Assembly: GCF_019200975.1 (NCBI RefSeq)
Contig: NZ_JAHTMR010000001.1
Location: 203,400 to 267,399, forward strand
Source of the DNA: Pseudomonas sp. PD9R
GTDB taxonomy: Bacteria; Pseudomonadota; Gammaproteobacteria; Pseudomonadales; Pseudomonadaceae
DNA: 64,000 nucleotides
Direction: 5' to 3'
Shown here: in pieces, positions 8,650-18,257 of the stretch
Layout: each line of letters opens with the position of its first letter
Position numbering within the stretch: the first letter of the stretch is position 1
The notes under the pieces: model-generated
Told to the model about the DNA's origin: nothing
Databases searched by the model: none
Seen by the model: only the letters and a program-made list of their open reading frames with translations
Translations under genes and position numbers: made by a program

Positions 8650-10578
8650 TTATTGATCGTCGAAGTACCGCTCATGCCAATCCACTAGCGGTTGCGGCGA
8701 GTTGAGTTTCTGGCCGTAGATCACCGAGTACGACAGCACGTTCTGCACGTATTGACGGGTTTCGTCGAACGGGATGCTTTCCACCCATACGTCGAAGCTC
8801 AGGTGATCAGCGCCGCGCAACCACTGGCGTACGCGGCCTGGGCCGGCGTTGTAGGCGGCGGAGGCGAGGACGCGGTTACCGTTGAACTGGCTGTGGACCT
8901 GACTCAGGTATGCGGCACCGAGTTGAATATTCTTGTCCGGGTCGAGCAACTGCTGCGGCGAGGCATACGGAATGCTGAACTTGCGTGCGGTTTCCTTGGC
9001 GGTGCCGGGCATCAGTTGCATCAGGCCAGAGGCACCGACGCCGGAGCGGGCGTCGTCCATGAAGGCGCTTTCCTGGCGGGTAATGGCGAACACCCAACTC
9101 GAATGCAGGCCACGGTTTTTGGCTTCACGGACCAGGGTTTCGCGGTGAGCCATCGGGAAGCGGATGTCCAGGTCATCCCAATACTGCGCCTGGCTGATGG
9201 TGCGGATCGCCGGGAAATACCATTTCAGGTCGTAAGCCAGTTTTGCCTGGGCGACCATTTCGTCACGGTTGAAGTGCCGGCTGACGTAGTACCACTCGCG
9301 GCGACCATCGACGACTTGCCCACGGGCGTGAAATTCCAGGGCGCGGCGCACACCGGGTGTATTGCGAACCTTGTTGATGGTCGCCTGGCTCAGCACCAGC
9401 GGTTTGTTCAGCAGCGAATAGGGCGACTGCGAACGATCGGCGGCGAGGAAGCCATAAAAATCGCGTTCGCGGGCGAGGCTTTTATAGAGCGTCTGCGCTT
9501 CCGGGTTCTGCGGTTGCGCCAGTTCCAGGCTGCGGGCCTGCCAGTAGCGCCAGCGGTTGGTGGTCGCCAGGTCTTGCGGCAGGCGGCGGGTCAACTGGTA
9601 GGCGTCGTCCCAACGGGCCAGACGCAGCAACAGACGCAAACGCCATTCGGACACAGTGTTGTCGCGCAGTTCCGGGTCGTACTTGGTCATCACATCCAGT
9701 GCGCGGCTGTCAAAACGGCGCGCGAGCGTCAGGCCGATTTCCCGGGCGATCGCCACTTTTTCATCACGGGAAAAGTGCATGCTCGTGGCGTAACCGTCCA
9801 ACAGATCCATGGCCTTGTCCGGGTCCTGGCGGGCCAGGCGACGCAGGCCAAGGCTGACGATATCCGACATAGGCTCGTCGGCTGGGGTGAAGCGTGACGG
9901 CTGGTTGAGCAGCTCGGGTTTCTGCGCCACGTCGATCAACAGGCGACCGCGAGGGGCGAGGGTGGTCATGCCGTTGACCAGGCTGTTGGCCAGTGGGTAG
10001 TTACGCGTCTGGGCGGCAAGCTTGGCGCGCTCCCAGCGTTTCTGCTCGGTCAACTGGCCTTCGGCGGCCCACATGCCGAACAACGAGTCACATGCCTCGG
10101 GTTGTGATTTGCCGGTCAGCCAGAGTTTGTTGGCGTTGGCGTAACCCTCGGTCTTGAGGTTGTGGCTGATCTGGTACTGCGCGTTCAGGCAGTCCAATTC
10201 AGTGAAATTCATCTTGGGGTCGTAATATTTGACGAACGTCGCCCAGTCGCCGCGATCGGCCAGCCAGCGCAGCCAGCGCAATTTCATCCAGTTGGCTTGT
10301 GGCAGGTCGCCATGTTCAGCGAGAAATTTTTCGATTTCTTCATTGCTCGCGGTTTTCAGTCGCGCGGTCAGCTCGTCATACGCAAGGTAAGGCTCCAGCG
10401 GGTAGTCGCTGAGGGCCTGGCTGTAACGAAAATAGGGACCGGTGTCGCCCTTGGCCAGGGCGCGTTTGGCTTCATCGTAATATTGGCGTTGGGTGGACAG
10501 GTCCACCGCCTGGGCGGATTGAACGGCAGCGGCAGACAGTAAAAAACACGACAAAAGATTGAAAAGGCGACTGCGCAT
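8650..10578 (-). CDS. slt: Soluble lytic murein transglycosylase (Slt70-like)
   Basis: This periplasmic enzyme cleaves the MurNAc-GlcNAc bond of peptidoglycan, leaving 1,6-anhydro ends. The start at 10578 gives 642 residues with a signal peptide (MRSRLFNLLSCFLL to AQA); longer starts at 10602 and 10626 are possible. A long alpha-helical superhelix of about 450 residues is followed by the catalytic SLT domain. That domain has ITRQESAF, with the catalytic glutamate at residue 503, then SGLMQLMPGTA and AYNAGPGRV. The length agrees with Slt70. The gene is divergent from uup. Confidence 0.93.
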   Translation of the reverse strand: MRSRLFNLLSCFLLSAAAVQSAQAVDLSTQRQYYDEAKRALAKGDTGPYFRYSQALSDYPLEPYLAYDELTARLKTASNEEIEKFLAEHGDLPQANWMKLRWLRWLADRGDWATFVKYYDPKMNFTELDCLNAQYQISHNLKTEGYANANKLWLTGKSQPEACDSLFGMWAAEGQLTEQKRWERAKLAAQTRNYPLANSLVNGMTTLAPRGRLLIDVAQKPELLNQPSRFTPADEPMSDIVSLGLRRLARQDPDKAMDLLDGYATSMHFSRDEKVAIAREIGLTLARRFDSRALDVMTKYDPELRDNTVSEWRLRLLLRLARWDDAYQLTRRLPQDLATTNRWRYWQARSLELAQPQNPEAQTLYKSLARERDFYGFLAADRSQSPYSLLNKPLVLSQATINKVRNTPGVRRALEFHARGQVVDGRREWYYVSRHFNRDEMVAQAKLAYDLKWYFPAIRTISQAQYWDDLDIRFPMAHRETLVREAKNRGLHSSWVFAITRQESAFMDDARSGVGASGLMQLMPGTAKETARKFSIPYASPQQLLDPDKNIQLGAAYLSQVHSQFNGNRVLASAAYNAGPGRVRQWLRGADHLSFDVWVESIPFDETRQYVQNVLSYSVIYGQKLNSPQPLVDWHERYFDDQ

Positions 10579-10760
10579 GAGACGTCCGGGCAGAGAAATC
10601 ATGACAAGTGCTGGCGATGCCCGCACTGAATTGTTTGTAGCTTAGCCTTTTGCCAGCAGCGGGCGAAAGCTTTGCGGGCCTGTCTGCATAAGTTCGCAAC
10701 ATTTGTTGTGCAGAGTACTTCGACAGTGAAATTGCCGGCCTTCTGAAGCCTCAAGTCAGG

Positions 10761-10766
10761 TAGAAT
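10761..10766 (+). promoter_or_regulatory. Probable -10 element of uup
   Basis: TAGAAT at 10761-10766 lies 26 bases before the uup start codon, in the GTAGAATGCGCGCCC context often seen at pseudomonad sigma-70 promoters. No convincing -35 hexamer is seen at the standard spacing. Confidence 0.4.
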
Positions 10767-10791
10767 GCGCGCCCGGTTTTTGGAGAAGCTC

Positions 10792-12711
10792 ATGACCCTG
10801 CTCAAATTCAGCGATGTGTCCCTTGCTTTCGGCGCTATGCCGTTGTTGGACAAGGTGTCCTGGCAGATCGCCCGTGGAGAGCGGGTGTGCATCATCGGCC
10901 GCAATGGCACTGGCAAGTCCAGCATGATGAAGCTCGTCAAGGGCGACCAGAAGCCCGATGAGGGCTCCGTTTGGCGCGCACCCGGGCTCAAGATCGGCGA
11001 ATTGCCGCAAGAATTGCCGGTAGCCGACGAGCGGACGGTGTTCGACGTGGTTGCCGAAGGTCTTGACGGTGTCGGCGCACTGCTTGCCGAATACCATCAC
11101 CTGAGCCAGAACATCGTCACCGCCGAGGACCTGGACAAGCTGATGCACGTCCAGCATGACCTCGAAGCCCGTGATGGATGGCGCTTGCAGACCCTGGTCG
11201 ACAGCACTCTGAGCCGCCTTCAGCTACCAGCCGACAAGACCCTCGCCGAGTTGTCTGGCGGCTGGCGTCGTCGCGTCCTGCTCGCCCAGGCCTTGGTTTC
11301 CGAGCCGGACTTGCTGCTGCTCGACGAGCCAACCAACCACCTGGACATCGGTGCGATTGCCTGGCTCGAAGAAGCCTTGAAGGATTTTCAGGGCGCCGTG
11401 CTGTTCATCACGCACGACCGTTCTTTCCTGCAAAACCTCGCAACCCGCATTCTCGAACTGGATCGCGGTGGCCTGATCGACTGGAACGGCGACTACGCCA
11501 GTTTCCTGGTGCACAAAGAAGCCGAACTGGCCGCCGAAGCCACCGCTAACGCGCTGTTCGACAAGCGTCTGGCTCAGGAAGAAGTGTGGATTCGCCAGGG
11601 CATCAAGGCTCGTCGTACCCGTAACGAAGGTCGCGTACGCGCCCTCAAGGCCCTGCGCGTCGAGCGTAGCGAGCGTCGTGAGCGTACCGGCAAAGCCAAC
11701 ATTCAACTGGACACCGCCGACAAGTCCGGCAAGCAGGTCATGGTCCTCGAGAATGTGAGTTTCGCTCACCCGGGCGGCCCGTTCCTGATCAAGGACTTCT
11801 CCATGGTCCTGCAGCGCGGCGACCGTATCGGTCTGCTGGGCTCCAACGGTACCGGCAAGACCACGCTGCTGAAGCTGATGCTCAGTGGCTTGCAGCCCAC
11901 CAGCGGCAAGGTGGAAGAGGGCACGAAGATTGACGTTGCCTACTTCGACCAGTTGCGTCATCAGCTGGACCTGGAAAAAACCGTGATCGACAACGTCGCC
12001 GAAGGTCGTGACTTCATCGATATCGACGGCCAGAGCCGCCACGTGTTGAGCTACCTCGGCGACTTCCTGTTCAGTCCGCAGCGTGCGCGCACGCCGGTCA
12101 AGGCGCTGTCCGGTGGCGAGCGTGCCCGTCTGTTGCTGGCCAAGCTGTTCAGCAAGCCGGCGAACCTGTTGGTCCTCGACGAACCGACCAACGACCTCGA
12201 CGTCGAAACCCTCGAACTGCTCGAAGAGGTTCTGCTGACTTTCAACGGCACCGTGCTGATGGTCAGCCACGACCGGGCATTCCTCGACAACGTGGTCACC
12301 AGCACCCTGGTCTTCGAAGGTGAAGGCAAGGTTCGCGAGTACGTCGGTGGTTATCAGGACTGGCTGCGTCAGGGCGGTTCGCCGCGCCTGCTGGGCGTGA
12401 CCGAAAGCAAGTCCGGCAAGGCAGACTTGAACTCCGCTGTGGTGAAGGCTGAGCCTGCGCCGGTCGCTGCGGCAGTTGAAGCGCCGGTCGCGAAGAAAAA
12501 GCTCAGCTACAAATTGCAGCGTGAGCTGGAAGCGTTGCCGGGGCAGATCGAAGCCATGGAACAGCAGATCGCCGCCGTTGAGGCGCAGATGGCCGATGCC
12601 GGCTTCTACCAGCGCCCGGCTGCCGAAACCGCTGCTGTGATCGCACAGCTTGAGCAATTGCAAGCTGAACTCGACGTGATGGTCGAGCGTTGGGCTGAAC
12701 TGGATGCCTGA
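10792..12711 (+). CDS. uup: ABC-F family ATPase Uup
   Basis: This soluble duplicated ABC ATPase of 639 residues has no membrane segments. Members of the ABC-F family act on ribosomes or on DNA structures; Uup is linked to precise excision of transposons and to branched DNA. The first Walker A, GRNGTGKSS, is near residue 36 and the second, GSNGTGKTT, near 357. Both signatures and Walker B motifs (LLLLDEPTNHLDIG and LLVLDEPTNDLDVE) are intact. A charged C-terminal coiled coil (about 570-639) is typical of Uup. The ATG at 10792 follows GGAG at 10782-10785. Confidence 0.9.
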   Translation: MTLLKFSDVSLAFGAMPLLDKVSWQIARGERVCIIGRNGTGKSSMMKLVKGDQKPDEGSVWRAPGLKIGELPQELPVADERTVFDVVAEGLDGVGALLAEYHHLSQNIVTAEDLDKLMHVQHDLEARDGWRLQTLVDSTLSRLQLPADKTLAELSGGWRRRVLLAQALVSEPDLLLLDEPTNHLDIGAIAWLEEALKDFQGAVLFITHDRSFLQNLATRILELDRGGLIDWNGDYASFLVHKEAELAAEATANALFDKRLAQEEVWIRQGIKARRTRNEGRVRALKALRVERSERRERTGKANIQLDTADKSGKQVMVLENVSFAHPGGPFLIKDFSMVLQRGDRIGLLGSNGTGKTTLLKLMLSGLQPTSGKVEEGTKIDVAYFDQLRHQLDLEKTVIDNVAEGRDFIDIDGQSRHVLSYLGDFLFSPQRARTPVKALSGGERARLLLAKLFSKPANLLVLDEPTNDLDVETLELLEEVLLTFNGTVLMVSHDRAFLDNVVTSTLVFEGEGKVREYVGGYQDWLRQGGSPRLLGVTESKSGKADLNSAVVKAEPAPVAAAVEAPVAKKKLSYKLQRELEALPGQIEAMEQQIAAVEAQMADAGFYQRPAAETAAVIAQLEQLQAELDVMVERWAELDA

Positions 12712-12724
12712 TTGAACCTGCAAT

Positions 12725-12765
12725 AAAAAAGCCCGGCTTCACTCAAGTGAACGCCGGGCTTTTTG
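12725..12765. terminator. Bidirectional terminator between uup and the usp gene
   Basis: A very strong hairpin pairs GCCCGGCTTCACT with AGTGAACGCCGGGC (one bulged C), flanked by an A-run on the left and a T-run on the right. It serves both convergent genes and abuts the next REP element. Confidence 0.88.
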
Positions 12766-12845
12766 TAGGAGCTGCCGCAGGCTGCGATCTTTTGACTTTG
12801 TTTTTCAAAAAATCAAAAGATCGCAGCCTGCGGCAGCTCCTACAG
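12764..12845. repeat. REP/REPIN palindrome, family A
   Basis: A classic copy with arms TGTAGGAGCTGCCGCAGG and CCTGCGGCAGCTCCTACAG and T-rich centre, placed directly after the uup terminator and before the stop of the stress protein gene. Confidence 0.85.
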
Positions 12846-12857
12846 GGTTTTGTATTG

Positions 12858-13298
12858 TCAGCTTTTATTTTGCAGTCGTACCGCCAGCACATCACAAGGC
12901 GCGCCATGCAGTACATCATTGGCGGTGGAGCCCAGCAGCAATGCCAGGCCATGCCGCCCGTGACTGCCTACCACGATCATGTCACAACCTTGCTCTTTGG
13001 CCAGGTGGTGAATCTCCTGGCGTGGCTGGCCGTAGGTCAGGTGGCTGTATTCCTTGGAAAGCTCCGGATATTTCACGATCAACCGGTCGAGACGTTCCTT
13101 GGCCTGGTCGAACTGTTGTTGTTGCAGTTGTGACAGGTCCATCGGCACGTCACCGCCAAAGGCCATAGCCATTGGCTCGACAATGTGCACCAGCGAAAGC
13201 TTCGCGCCGTTGCTCACCGACAGTTCGCGGGCACGGTGGATTACAGGGTCGCACTCTTCGGTTAGATCTACAGCGACCAGAATGTGGTTGTAGGGCAT
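12858..13298 (-). CDS. Universal stress protein, UspA family
   Basis: This 146-residue single Usp domain begins MPYNHILVAVDLTEECD. The ATP-binding signature near the C-terminus, VVGSHGRHGLALLLGST, matches the G-x2-G-x9-G-S/T pattern of nucleotide-binding Usp proteins. The ATG at 13298 is preceded by a strong AGGAGGAG, so the longer frame starting at 13427 is rejected. Such proteins support survival in stress or oxygen limitation. It faces uup and is divergent from the next small membrane protein gene. Confidence 0.9.
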   Translation of the reverse strand: MPYNHILVAVDLTEECDPVIHRARELSVSNGAKLSLVHIVEPMAMAFGGDVPMDLSQLQQQQFDQAKERLDRLIVKYPELSKEYSHLTYGQPRQEIHHLAKEQGCDMIVVGSHGRHGLALLLGSTANDVLHGAPCDVLAVRLQNKS

Positions 13299-13402
13299 GA
13301 GGTGCTCCTCCTGAGGATTGCGATATTGGTAAGTATGGCTGGTTTCAAGCGCATTGGTTCCAAAGTGACTGAATGCGCTCATCAAGAATCGGGAGTACAG
13401 AT

Positions 13403-13840
13403 ATGACGGTCTGGATAGTGGTGTCAATCCTGCTGGTGGTGCTTAGCCCCTTGGCATGGTTACGACCCTCTCGCCATCAGAGCGGACGCATGGCCCTGCG
13501 GATGGAGGCGCGACGCATTGGGTTGGCCATGCAACTGGCACCGCAGGAATGGCCACACTGGCTCAGTCAGGAGCCGCCAAGCCCTTGTGCGCAATACCAC
13601 CGGCCTCGACGCGGCACTCAGCCGGCATGTTGGAGTTACTGGCAGAAATCACCGGGTGTTTGGGTGAATCAGTGGCAGGAGGTCTGCGAAGATCGGGCGG
13701 TGCTCAATCATTTCGAAAAATTGCCGGACAACGTCTACAAGGTCGAGGCTGACAAGCAGATGATCGCTTTGTATTGGGGCGAGAAGGGCGAGGCCGAGGT
13801 ATTGCAGCACATTGATGCCACCCTCAAGGCGCTCGCCTGA
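13403..13840 (+). CDS. Conserved hypothetical membrane-anchored protein (145 aa)
   Basis: The product opens MTVWIVVSILLVVLSPLAWL, a single hydrophobic N-terminal segment consistent with a membrane anchor. About 120 soluble residues rich in Trp, Gln and charged residues follow. The ATG at 13403 follows GGGAG at 13391-13395. I recognise no catalytic motif. A gene of similar size lies at this place in PAO1 as I recall it. It is between the usp gene and a REP element, probably monocistronic. Confidence 0.7.
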   Translation: MTVWIVVSILLVVLSPLAWLRPSRHQSGRMALRMEARRIGLAMQLAPQEWPHWLSQEPPSPCAQYHRPRRGTQPACWSYWQKSPGVWVNQWQEVCEDRAVLNHFEKLPDNVYKVEADKQMIALYWGEKGEAEVLQHIDATLKALA

Positions 13841-13861
13841 ATCCCATCCAACGAAATTCCC

Positions 13862-13947
13862 TGTAGGAACTGCCGAAGGCTGCGATCTTTTCACTTGGGT
13901 TTTGTACAAACAAGATCAAGAGATCGCAGCCTTCGGCAGCGTCTACA
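13862..13947. repeat. REP element, family A, slightly degenerate
   Basis: The arms TGTAGGAACTGCCGAAGG and CCTTCGGCAGCGTCTACA carry single changes relative to the consensus but still pair. It lies just after the 145-aa hypothetical gene. Confidence 0.8.
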
Positions 13948-14454
13948 TGAGCCCGTATTCCCGCAGGCAATAAAAAGCCCGACAACATCATCGGGCGGGG
14001 TGGCCAGGCAGGCCGGTAATTCTTTGTGGGCTGATCTTACGCTGGGCATTCGCCAAAAGCGTTCATATTTTTACCGAGATCCCGCCAGCGTAGCTTGTTA
14101 AACACAGGGCGCCGGGAATTAGGGCGACTTTTCTAATGATTGATCCTATGAATGACCTCACATGCATTGGCGTGTTGAGGGGCTTCGCGGTACGGATATG
14201 ACCGGAAAGTCGCGTTTCAACCCGTATTTTGGGCGATTGACAATTGTCGGAAATTCCGTGAAGGTGACGTACCCAAATCAAACGGGCGTATGAATTGAGC
14301 GTTTGTATTTCAGACCGCTCCTACAGAATCCCGACTATCGCGTTGGCGGGTGTGTTGGGTGGATAGGCGTAGCATCGACGAATAACGTCCCTGCCCAGCC
14401 ATCCTCCTGCGTCCGACGTGTACTGTTCAGCTTCCATATCGTGGAGATCAGTTG
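13948..14454. other. Intergenic region upstream of fadB
   Basis: About 500 bases hold no supported gene. There is an orphan minus-strand terminator at 13971-13996, a perfect palindrome GACAATTGTC at 14239-14248 next to a TTGACA at 14237-14242, and the inverted half-sites CAAACG (14279-14284) and CGTTTG (14300-14305). A fragment of a REP arm, GCTCCTACAG, ends near 14327. The fadBA promoter should lie here, but I cannot assign a convincing -10. Confidence 0.5.
13971..13996 (-). terminator. Orphan minus-strand terminator
   Basis: The stem GCCCGA with TCGGGC around an eight-base loop is followed on the minus strand by TTTTTA. No minus-strand gene precedes it, which raises the possibility of an unannotated small RNA transcribed from the fadB upstream region. 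Confidence 0.55.
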
Positions 14455-16602
14455 ATGATTTACGAAGGTAAAGCCATCACGGTTAAGGCTCTTGAAAGTG
14501 GCATCGTCGAACTGAAGTTCGATCTCAAGGGTGAGTCCGTCAACAAGTTCAACCGTCTAACCCTGAACGAACTGCGTCAGGCCGTAGACACCATCAAGGC
14601 AGATGCTTCGATCAAGGGTGTGATCGTCAGCAGTGGCAAGGACGTATTCATCGTCGGCGCCGACATCACCGAATTTGTCGACAACTTCAAGCTGCCGGAT
14701 GCAGAGCTTGTTGCAGGCAACCTCGAAGCCAACAAGATTTTCAGCGATTTCGAAGACCTCAACGTCCCGACCGTAGCCGCGATCAACGGCATCGCTCTGG
14801 GTGGCGGTCTGGAAATGTGCCTGGCGGCGGACTACCGCGTCATGTCCACCAAGGCCAAGATCGGCCTGCCGGAAGTCAAGCTGGGCATCTACCCGGGCTT
14901 CGGCGGTACTGTTCGTCTGCCGCGTCTGATCGGTGCCGATAACGCCATCGAATGGATTGCCGCCGGCAAGGAAAACCGTCCTGAAGACGCGCTGAAAGTT
15001 GGCGCAGTGGACGCAGTAGTAGCGCCTGAGAAGCTGCAGGAAGCTGCGCTGGAACTGATCAAGCGCGCTATCTCCGGCGAGTTCGACTACAAGGCCAAGC
15101 GCCAGCCGAAGCTTGAAAAACTCAAGCTGAACGCTATCGAACAAATGATGGCTTTCGAAACCGCCAAAGGTTTCGTGGCCGGCCAGGCTGGCCCGAACTA
15201 CCCGGCGCCGGTTGAAGCGATCAAGACCATCCAGAAAGCCGCGAACTTCGGTCGCGACAAGGCTCTGGAAATTGAAGCTGCCGGTTTCGTCAAACTGGCC
15301 AAGACCTCTGCCGCGCAGAGCTTGATCGGCTTGTTCCTGAACGATCAGGAACTGAAGAAAAAGGCCAAGGCCTACGATGAAATCGCCAAAGACGTGAAGC
15401 AGGCTGCCGTACTGGGCGCTGGCATCATGGGTGGCGGTATCGCCTATCAGTCGGCTTCCAAAGGCACGCCGATCCTGATGAAGGACATCAACGAGCACGG
15501 TATCGAGCAGGGTCTGGCCGAAGCCGCCAAACTGCTGGTTGGCCGCGTTGATAAAGGCCGCATGACCGCCGCGAAAATGGCAGAAGTGCTCAACGGCATT
15601 CGTCCGACCCTGTCCTACGGTGATTTCGGTCACGTGGACCTGGTGGTTGAAGCGGTCGTCGAGAACCCTAAGGTCAAGCAAGCTGTGCTGGCAGAAGTCG
15701 AAGACAAGGTCAAAGAGGACACCATCCTCGCGTCCAACACCTCGACCATTTCCATCAGCCTGTTGGCCAAAGCCCTCAAGCGTCCGGAAAACTTCGTCGG
15801 CATGCACTTCTTCAACCCGGTGCACATGATGCCGCTGGTGGAAGTGATCCGTGGCGAGAAGTCCAGCGAGCTGGCTGTTGCCACCACCGTTGCCTACGCC
15901 AAGAAAATGGGCAAGAACCCGATCGTCGTCAACGACTGCCCGGGCTTCCTGGTCAACCGCGTGCTGTTCCCGTACTTCGGCGGTTTCGCCAAGCTGGTCA
16001 GCGCCGGCGTGGACTTCGTCCGTATCGACAAGATCATGGAAAAATTCGGCTGGCCGATGGGCCCGGCATACCTGATGGACGTGGTCGGTATCGACACCGG
16101 TCACCACGGCCGTGACGTAATGGCTGAGGGTTTCCCGGACCGTATGAAAGACGACCGTCGTTCGGCCGTAGACGTGCTCTACGAAGCCAAGCGCCTGGGT
16201 CAGAAGAACGGCAAGGGCTTCTACGCCTATGAGACCGACAAGAAAGGCAAGCAGAAGAAAGTGGCCGATCCGTCGGTTCTGGAAGTGCTCAAGCCAATCG
16301 TGTATGAACAGCGCGAAGTCACCGACGAAGACATCATCAACTGGATGATGATCCCGCTGTGCCTGGAAACCGTGCGTTGCCTGGAAGACGGCATCGTAGA
16401 AACCGCCGCCGAAGCCGACATGGGTCTGGTTTACGGTATTGGTTTCCCTCCATTCCGTGGCGGTGCGCTGCGCTACATCGATTCGATCGGTGTTGCCGAG
16501 TTCGTTGCCCTGGCTGACCAGTACGCTGATTTGGGCGCGCTGTACCACCCGACCGCGAAGCTGCGTGAAATGGCCAAAAACGGCCAGAGCTTCTTCGGTT
16601 AA
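14455..16602 (+). CDS. fadB: Fatty acid oxidation complex alpha subunit FadB
   Basis: This multifunctional beta-oxidation protein of 715 residues combines enoyl-CoA hydratase/isomerase and L-3-hydroxyacyl-CoA dehydrogenase, in complex with FadA. The crotonase domain (about 1-190) has GIALGGGLE and GLPE with the catalytic glutamates at 120 and 140. The NAD-binding motif LGAGIMGGG is at 320-328, and [14 protein letters not shown] contains the dehydrogenase histidine. The ATG at 14455 follows GGAG at 14443-14446; a TTG just upstream is less likely. It heads an operon with fadA 29 bases downstream. Confidence 0.96.
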   Translation: MIYEGKAITVKALESGIVELKFDLKGESVNKFNRLTLNELRQAVDTIKADASIKGVIVSSGKDVFIVGADITEFVDNFKLPDAELVAGNLEANKIFSDFEDLNVPTVAAINGIALGGGLEMCLAADYRVMSTKAKIGLPEVKLGIYPGFGGTVRLPRLIGADNAIEWIAAGKENRPEDALKVGAVDAVVAPEKLQEAALELIKRAISGEFDYKAKRQPKLEKLKLNAIEQMMAFETAKGFVAGQAGPNYPAPVEAIKTIQKAANFGRDKALEIEAAGFVKLAKTSAAQSLIGLFLNDQELKKKAKAYDEIAKDVKQAAVLGAGIMGGGIAYQSASKGTPILMKDINEHGIEQGLAEAAKLLVGRVDKGRMTAAKMAEVLNGIRPTLSYGDFGHVDLVVEAVVENPKVKQAVLAEVEDKVKEDTILASNTSTISISLLAKALKRPENFVGMHFFNPVHMMPLVEVIRGEKSSELAVATTVAYAKKMGKNPIVVNDCPGFLVNRVLFPYFGGFAKLVSAGVDFVRIDKIMEKFGWPMGPAYLMDVVGIDTGHHGRDVMAEGFPDRMKDDRRSAVDVLYEAKRLGQKNGKGFYAYETDKKGKQKKVADPSVLEVLKPIVYEQREVTDEDIINWMMIPLCLETVRCLEDGIVETAAEADMGLVYGIGFPPFRGGALRYIDSIGVAEFVALADQYADLGALYHPTAKLREMAKNGQSFFG

Positions 16603-16616
16603 GCGCCCCCAACTAG

Positions 16617-17807
<1,191 letters not shown>

Positions 17808-17825
17808 GCGTTCCGTTGACGGAAG

Positions 17826-17855
17826 CCGGGGCCAAGTGCCCCGGTTTTTGTTTTT
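17826..17855 (+). terminator. Terminator of the fadBA operon
   Basis: The stem CCGGGGC with GCCCCGG around a short loop is followed by TTTTTGTTTTT, 18 bases after the fadA stop. Confidence 0.88.
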
Positions 17856-17906
17856 CTGAATTTATTTTTGCTTTTATTTTGAAAAAATTTGAGTGAGGGC
17901 CGAAGC

Positions 17907-18143
17907 ATGCCGATACAACCTGGGCTCTACCAACATTACAAAGGTCCGCAGTACCGTGTATTTAGTATTGCGCGGCATTCGGAAACCGAAGAAGAAGTGG
18001 TCTTCTACCAAGCCCTGTATGGCGATTACGGCTTTTGGGTACGTCCCTTGAGCATGTTCCTGGAGTCGGTCGAAGTTGACGGCGAGCAGGTGCCGCGCTT
18101 TGCTTTGGTGCAGGCCGAACCGAATGTTTTTCCCAAGCCATAA
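17907..18143 (+). CDS. DUF1653 family protein (78 aa)
   Basis: The protein begins MPIQPGLYQHYKGPQYRV and contains the aromatic-rich pattern of DUF1653, including FYQALYGDYGFWVRPL. The family folds as a small beta barrel of unknown function. The ATG at 17907 is preferred to an in-frame start at 17889 because the family begins at this methionine. It sits alone between the fadBA terminator and topA. Confidence 0.8.
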   Translation: MPIQPGLYQHYKGPQYRVFSIARHSETEEEVVFYQALYGDYGFWVRPLSMFLESVEVDGEQVPRFALVQAEPNVFPKP

Positions 18144-18257
18144 GCTGAGTTCGCGCAAGACCCTGCGCTTGACCTCACCTCGTAGCCACTATATATAGCG
18201 GTGCCGCGTCAGGCGCCAACCGCCTTTCACTTCTAGAATTCAGGAATTTTCTGATCC

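Noticed and set aside
14063..14281. 72-codon minus-strand frame upstream of fadB
   Set aside because: It starts at a TTG without ribosome binding site and the product shows no family-like pattern; an RNA is a better explanation for the downstream terminator.
14279..14305. CAAACG and CGTTTG half-sites upstream of fadB as a PsrA operator
   Set aside because: The spacing of 15 bases is far outside the two to four bases of the PsrA pattern.
14557..16548. Open frame of 663 codons on the minus strand opposite fadB
   Set aside because: It mirrors the fadB coding frame and its translation has no recognisable motif.
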